Shown here piece after piece: positions 61,127 to 64,000 of a DNA stretch of 64,000 nt. Below the pieces are notes generated by a model, which was given only the letters and a program-made list of their open reading frames with translations, was not told where the DNA came from and searched no databases. This stretch comes from Arthrobacter sp. YN (GTDB lineage Bacteria > Actinomycetota > Actinomycetes > Actinomycetales > Micrococcaceae): assembly GCF_002224285.1 (NCBI RefSeq), contig NZ_CP022436.1, forward strand, positions 2,232,001 through 2,296,000, in the 5' to 3' direction. Every line of letters starts with the position of its first letter. The first letter of the stretch is position 1. The position numbers and the translations under genes were made by a program.

Positions 61127-61985
61127 CCTGTCACTCCGGCCTGGACGTGCTGTTCCCGGTGGAGCTGGGCAAGCCGGTGTCGATCCGCCCGGCGTTTCTC
61201 TTGCTCAACAGGGTCTGCGATGGGCGCTGCCAGCAGCAGCTTCTGTGTATAGGGGTGCTCCGGCGCGGAAGTAACCTGGGCCGCGGGCCGGTTTCAACGA
61301 TGTCTCCCCTATAGACGACGCTGACCCGGTGGCTGATGTGCCGAACGACCGCAAGGTCATGGGAGACAAAAAGGTAAGCAACCCCCGTACGTCGCTGGAT
61401 GTCGATGAAGAGGTCCATGACACGGGCCTGGGTGGATAAGTCCAGGGCCGATACTGGTTCATCGCAGACGATGAGTTTAGGTTCCGGCGCCAGCGCACGG
61501 GCAATGGCGACCCGTTGCCGCTGCCCGCCGCTGAACTCCCGGGGTAGGCGCTCGGCAGCATCGCCGGGCAACCCGACCTGATCCAGCAACATCCGCACCC
61601 GTGCCCTTGCCTGCGCTGCTGTTGCGCCCTGGACGATGAGCGGCTCGCTCAAAGTGTCGCCAATGGTCAGGGAGGGGTTGAGGGAGGTGTAGGGGTCCTG
61701 GAAGACCACTTGGATGTCTTTGGACAGGGTGCGACGCTGTGTGGGGCTGGCGTGGGTGATCTCAGAGCCGTTGAAGTGGATTTGTCCTCCACTGGGTTTC
61801 ACCAAACCGAGGACGGCCCGCCCGATGGTCGTTTTTCCGGATCCCGATTCACCCACCACCCCGAGTGTTTCGCCCTCAGCGATGGTCAGGGACACTCCGT
61901 GAAGTATTTCAACTTCGCGGGCCCGGAACCCCCGGCCCTTGAAAGCTACGCGGAGGTCTGCCACGTCCAACAGCGGTGTTGTCAT
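61123..61985 (-). CDS. ABC transporter ATP-binding protein, DppF type, with apparent C-terminal frameshift
   Basis: Walker [26 protein letters not shown] and SHDLAVVRHI form a complete ABC ATPase. After GDIVETGP the frame as read gives a 41-residue Arg-rich tail ending at 61131. One extra base at about 61293 restores the expected AAQVTSAPEHPYTQKLLLAAP ending, with a stop at 61123 that overlaps the next gene by 4 nt (287 residues). The restored overlap argues that the base is missing from the sequence, not from the gene. Confidence 0.85.
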
Positions 61986-63766
61986 CAGTTCATCTCCCCG
62001 GTTGCGGTCCCGACCGGCATCGGCTGGTCGGTCCGGACGGTGTGCTCGTCGAGGATGGACCCCAGGAGCATCTGTGTGTAGGAATGTTTGGGTTCATGGA
62101 ACAGCTCCATTGCAGTGCCGGACTCGACGACCCTGCCGTCCTGCATGACAGCGATGCGATCACAGATGTCAGCGACTACGCCAAAGTTGTGCGTCACGAG
62201 CAAGACCGCCATGTTCAGCTCCGTCTGGAGATCGCGAATCAGGTCCAGGATCTCCGCCTGAACGGTCACGTCCAGGGCCGTCGTGGGTTCATCTGCGATG
62301 AGGAGCTTGGGACGGCTTGCAACCGCGCCGGCAATGAGGACGCGTTGGGCCATTCCGCCGGAGATCTGGTGAGGGTAGGAATCGAAGGTACGTCGGGGAT
62401 GTTCGATACCCACCCGTTCCAGAAGGGCGAGGACTCTGGACGTGGCTTCCCCACGTGACATCCGTGCTGAAGCGCGGATTCCTTCGACCAGTTGGGCGCC
62501 GATCGTGTAGGAGGGATCGAGGTTGGACATCGGCTCCTGGGGGATGTACGCGATGTCGCGGCCTCGAAGCGCTCGCAAGCCTTGTTCTGAGAGGCCAAGC
62601 AGATTTCGGCCCTCCAGTGTAATGGCTCCCCGGGTGACCACGGCCTCTGTCGGGAGTACTCCAAGGATGGAGAAAGCGGTTTGGGTCTTTCCGGAACCGG
62701 ATTCCCCCACCAGGCCCAGGGTTTCACCCGCGCGCAGGGTGAGGTTGACGCCTTTGACCACTTCTCGAAGTGCCCCTGAAGGGGTGGGGTAGGCGATGAC
62801 CAGGTCTTTGACGCTGAGCAGGTCCGTCGTTTCGTCTGAGGGGTTTTCTTCGGTGGATCTGGCCGCGGTCGGTGTGGAGACTTTGGACGGCTTCAGTTTT
62901 ACGCCTTCGAACGCGTCACGGAGGGAGTTTCCAAGCAAGACGAGCGAGGCTGTCAGCGTTCCGAGCATGACACTTGGCCAGATGAATTGTGTGGAGTCAA
63001 CGTAGAGGTTCGTGAATCCGTCCGCGATCATCGCGCCAAAGCTGGGAACAAGGTTCGATCCGACACCCAGAAATGCCAGGCCTGATTGGAGGCTGATTGC
63101 CGACCCTATGAGGAACGCCGCCGCGATGATGATCGGACCCCGGACAACGAACAGCACGTGGCGGCTGAGTATCCGCAGGTTGGACAACCCCGACACACGT
63201 GCTGCGTCGACGTAGAGCTCGTTCTTGACGCCAACCACAAGGTTCCTGACGATTCGGTAGACACCAGGGGAGAGCAGCACCCCGAAAATCAGCATTGTCG
63301 CACGATAGTCGCCTTTGGTAACGGGCATCAGGACAATGAGCAGCAGGAGTCCCGGGAAGGTCATGATGAGGCTGAACACCCACTCCGTCACACTTCGAAG
63401 CCGCCGCCCGAAGTAGCCTCCGATAAGACCAAAGGTCACGCCCATAACAAGAGCAACGCCTGCACCAATCAGGCCTGCGATTACGCTCGTATTGATCGAA
63501 TGGAGAAGGCGCGAAGCGATGTCGCGTCCGTTTTGGTCCGCTCCCAATGGATAATCGGGGGTTCCCGGAGCGGCGTTTATGGCACTGAGTTGTGCCTCGT
63601 TGGGGTCGTGAGGGGCGATCCACGGTGTGAGAAGCCCCAGAACGATGATGACCAGCAACAGCAGTGATGTGATGACTGCTTGGGGGTCTTTGAGAAGTTT
63701 CCGCAGTGGGGATTTCCTGGGCGGTGCAGCCAGCCCGGGATCGACGCTGAGTTCTTCGATGCTCAA
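61985..63766 (-). CDS. ABC transporter permease/ATP-binding fusion (DppC-DppD)
   Basis: 593 residues. Residues 1-280 or so are a DppC-type permease: six helices, [15 protein letters not shown] and the EAA-type loop [12 protein letters not shown] linker of about 40 residues leads to a DppD-type ATPase ([25 protein letters not shown]). Such fusions occur in other actinobacteria. The TTG at 63766 overlaps the upstream permease stop (TTGA); the frame upstream of it is a shadow of that permease. The stop overlaps the next ATPase start by 1 nt. Confidence 0.88.
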   Translation of the reverse strand: MSIEELSVDPGLAAPPRKSPLRKLLKDPQAVITSLLLLVIIVLGLLTPWIAPHDPNEAQLSAINAAPGTPDYPLGADQNGRDIASRLLHSINTSVIAGLIGAGVALVMGVTFGLIGGYFGRRLRSVTEWVFSLIMTFPGLLLLIVLMPVTKGDYRATMLIFGVLLSPGVYRIVRNLVVGVKNELYVDAARVSGLSNLRILSRHVLFVVRGPIIIAAAFLIGSAISLQSGLAFLGVGSNLVPSFGAMIADGFTNLYVDSTQFIWPSVMLGTLTASLVLLGNSLRDAFEGVKLKPSKVSTPTAARSTEENPSDETTDLLSVKDLVIAYPTPSGALREVVKGVNLTLRAGETLGLVGESGSGKTQTAFSILGVLPTEAVVTRGAITLEGRNLLGLSEQGLRALRGRDIAYIPQEPMSNLDPSYTIGAQLVEGIRASARMSRGEATSRVLALLERVGIEHPRRTFDSYPHQISGGMAQRVLIAGAVASRPKLLIADEPTTALDVTVQAEILDLIRDLQTELNMAVLLVTHNFGVVADICDRIAVMQDGRVVESGTAMELFHEPKHSYTQMLLGSILDEHTVRTDQPMPVGTATGEMN

Positions 63767-64000
63767 TAGATTCTCGCCTTCGGGTTCAGCCAGCCATTTG
63801 CTACGTCTGTGACCAGGTTTACGGACACCACGAGCAGGACACTGAAGAGAGTGATGCCCATGATGATGGGGATGTCGCCTTGGAGCGATGCGTTGAAGGC
63901 ATAGGCGCCGAATCCGGGAGGGCGAACACGTTTTCGATGATGAGCGCCCCACCCAGCATTTGAATGAATTCAAGTGATAGGACGGTGAGCGCAGGACTGG
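63763..64000 (-). CDS. ABC transporter permease, DppB type, 3' part only, with apparent frameshift
   Basis: The gene enters from the right edge. SPALTVLSLEFIQMLGGALIIENVFALP is the end of a DppB-type permease; after it the expected GFGAYAFNASLQGDIP and the last helix continue in another frame to the stop at 63763. One base is apparently missing in the CCC run near 63914-63921. It pairs with the permease-ATPase fusion as the second pore subunit. Confidence 0.75.

Noticed and set aside
1..64000. tRNA, rRNA, CRISPR arrays, insertion sequences and prophage genes
   Set aside because: I looked for repeat arrays, transposase motifs and cloverleaf-like genes and saw none; the only long repeat is the SDR pair.

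Overview
The window looks like a chromosomal stretch from a high-GC soil actinomycete, most likely Arthrobacter sensu lato (Micrococcaceae). This is an inference from high GC, frequent GTG/TTG starts, tight ATGA/GTGA gene overlaps, G/C-rich hairpin terminators and family composition. I see no rRNA, tRNA, CRISPR or insertion sequence. Nearly everything is catabolic: transporters, oxidoreductases, lyases and regulators.

Left part (1-24 kb): a catabolic region of unknown substrate. It opens with the end of an aromatic-acid-type MFS transporter and an Amidohydro_2 decarboxylase-like enzyme. A short-chain dehydrogenase (SDR) follows that is present again, with an identical protein, 18.8 kb downstream. 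Then comes a tightly coupled operon of a peptide-type ABC importer plus a four-carbon sugar-acid kinase (OtnK-like) and aldolase/decarboxylase (OtnC-like). A PucR regulator is followed by an SDR, an Asp/Glu-racemase-fold enzyme, a flavin reductase, an SMP-30 lactonase, a flavin amine oxidase and an MFS exporter. On the minus strand lie a SnoaL protein, a cupin and a luciferase-like monooxygenase. A Nudix protein and a second racemase-fold enzyme close the region.

Middle part (24-36 kb): a frameshifted TauE/SafE permease, two small unknown proteins, an APC permease, a nucleoside hydrolase, a pair of Gdx-type small multidrug resistance (SMR) proteins (one fused to GTP cyclohydrolase II), a MocR regulator divergent from a DapA-family aldolase, an MFS protein and a flavin-reductase-like protein.

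Right-centre (36-54 kb): the most striking region. It contains a Cys/Met-family PLP gamma-lyase, two stand-alone B3/4 tRNA-editing-domain proteins, RidA, two Lrp-type regulators, an amino-acid permease and a homoserine dehydrogenase-aldehyde dehydrogenase-aspartase operon. It also contains an RhtA-like exporter, an orphan PdxS, an ArgP/LysG-like regulator and a polar amino-acid ABC importer. This matches the logic of canavanine use known from Pseudomonadaceae and Rhizobiales: canavanine gamma-lyase gives homoserine plus hydroxyguanidine, homoserine goes via aspartate to fumarate, and a stand-alone B3/4 deacylase (CtdA) clears canavanyl-tRNA(Arg). The two B3/4 genes share a nearly identical 20-nt palindromic operator. 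The Gdx-type exporters 5 kb away could dispose of the guanidino product.

Right end (54-64 kb): an HD-domain protein (cyanamide-hydratase-like), a GlxA-type AraC regulator, a decayed aminotransferase, then a minus-strand operon with a Dpp-type ABC importer, a Gfo/Idh oxidoreductase, beta-glucuronidase and an SDR with an unusual N-terminal extension.

Six genes carry an apparent single-base indel, mostly beside short G/C or T runs, which fits uncorrected sequencing indels at least as well as real gene decay.
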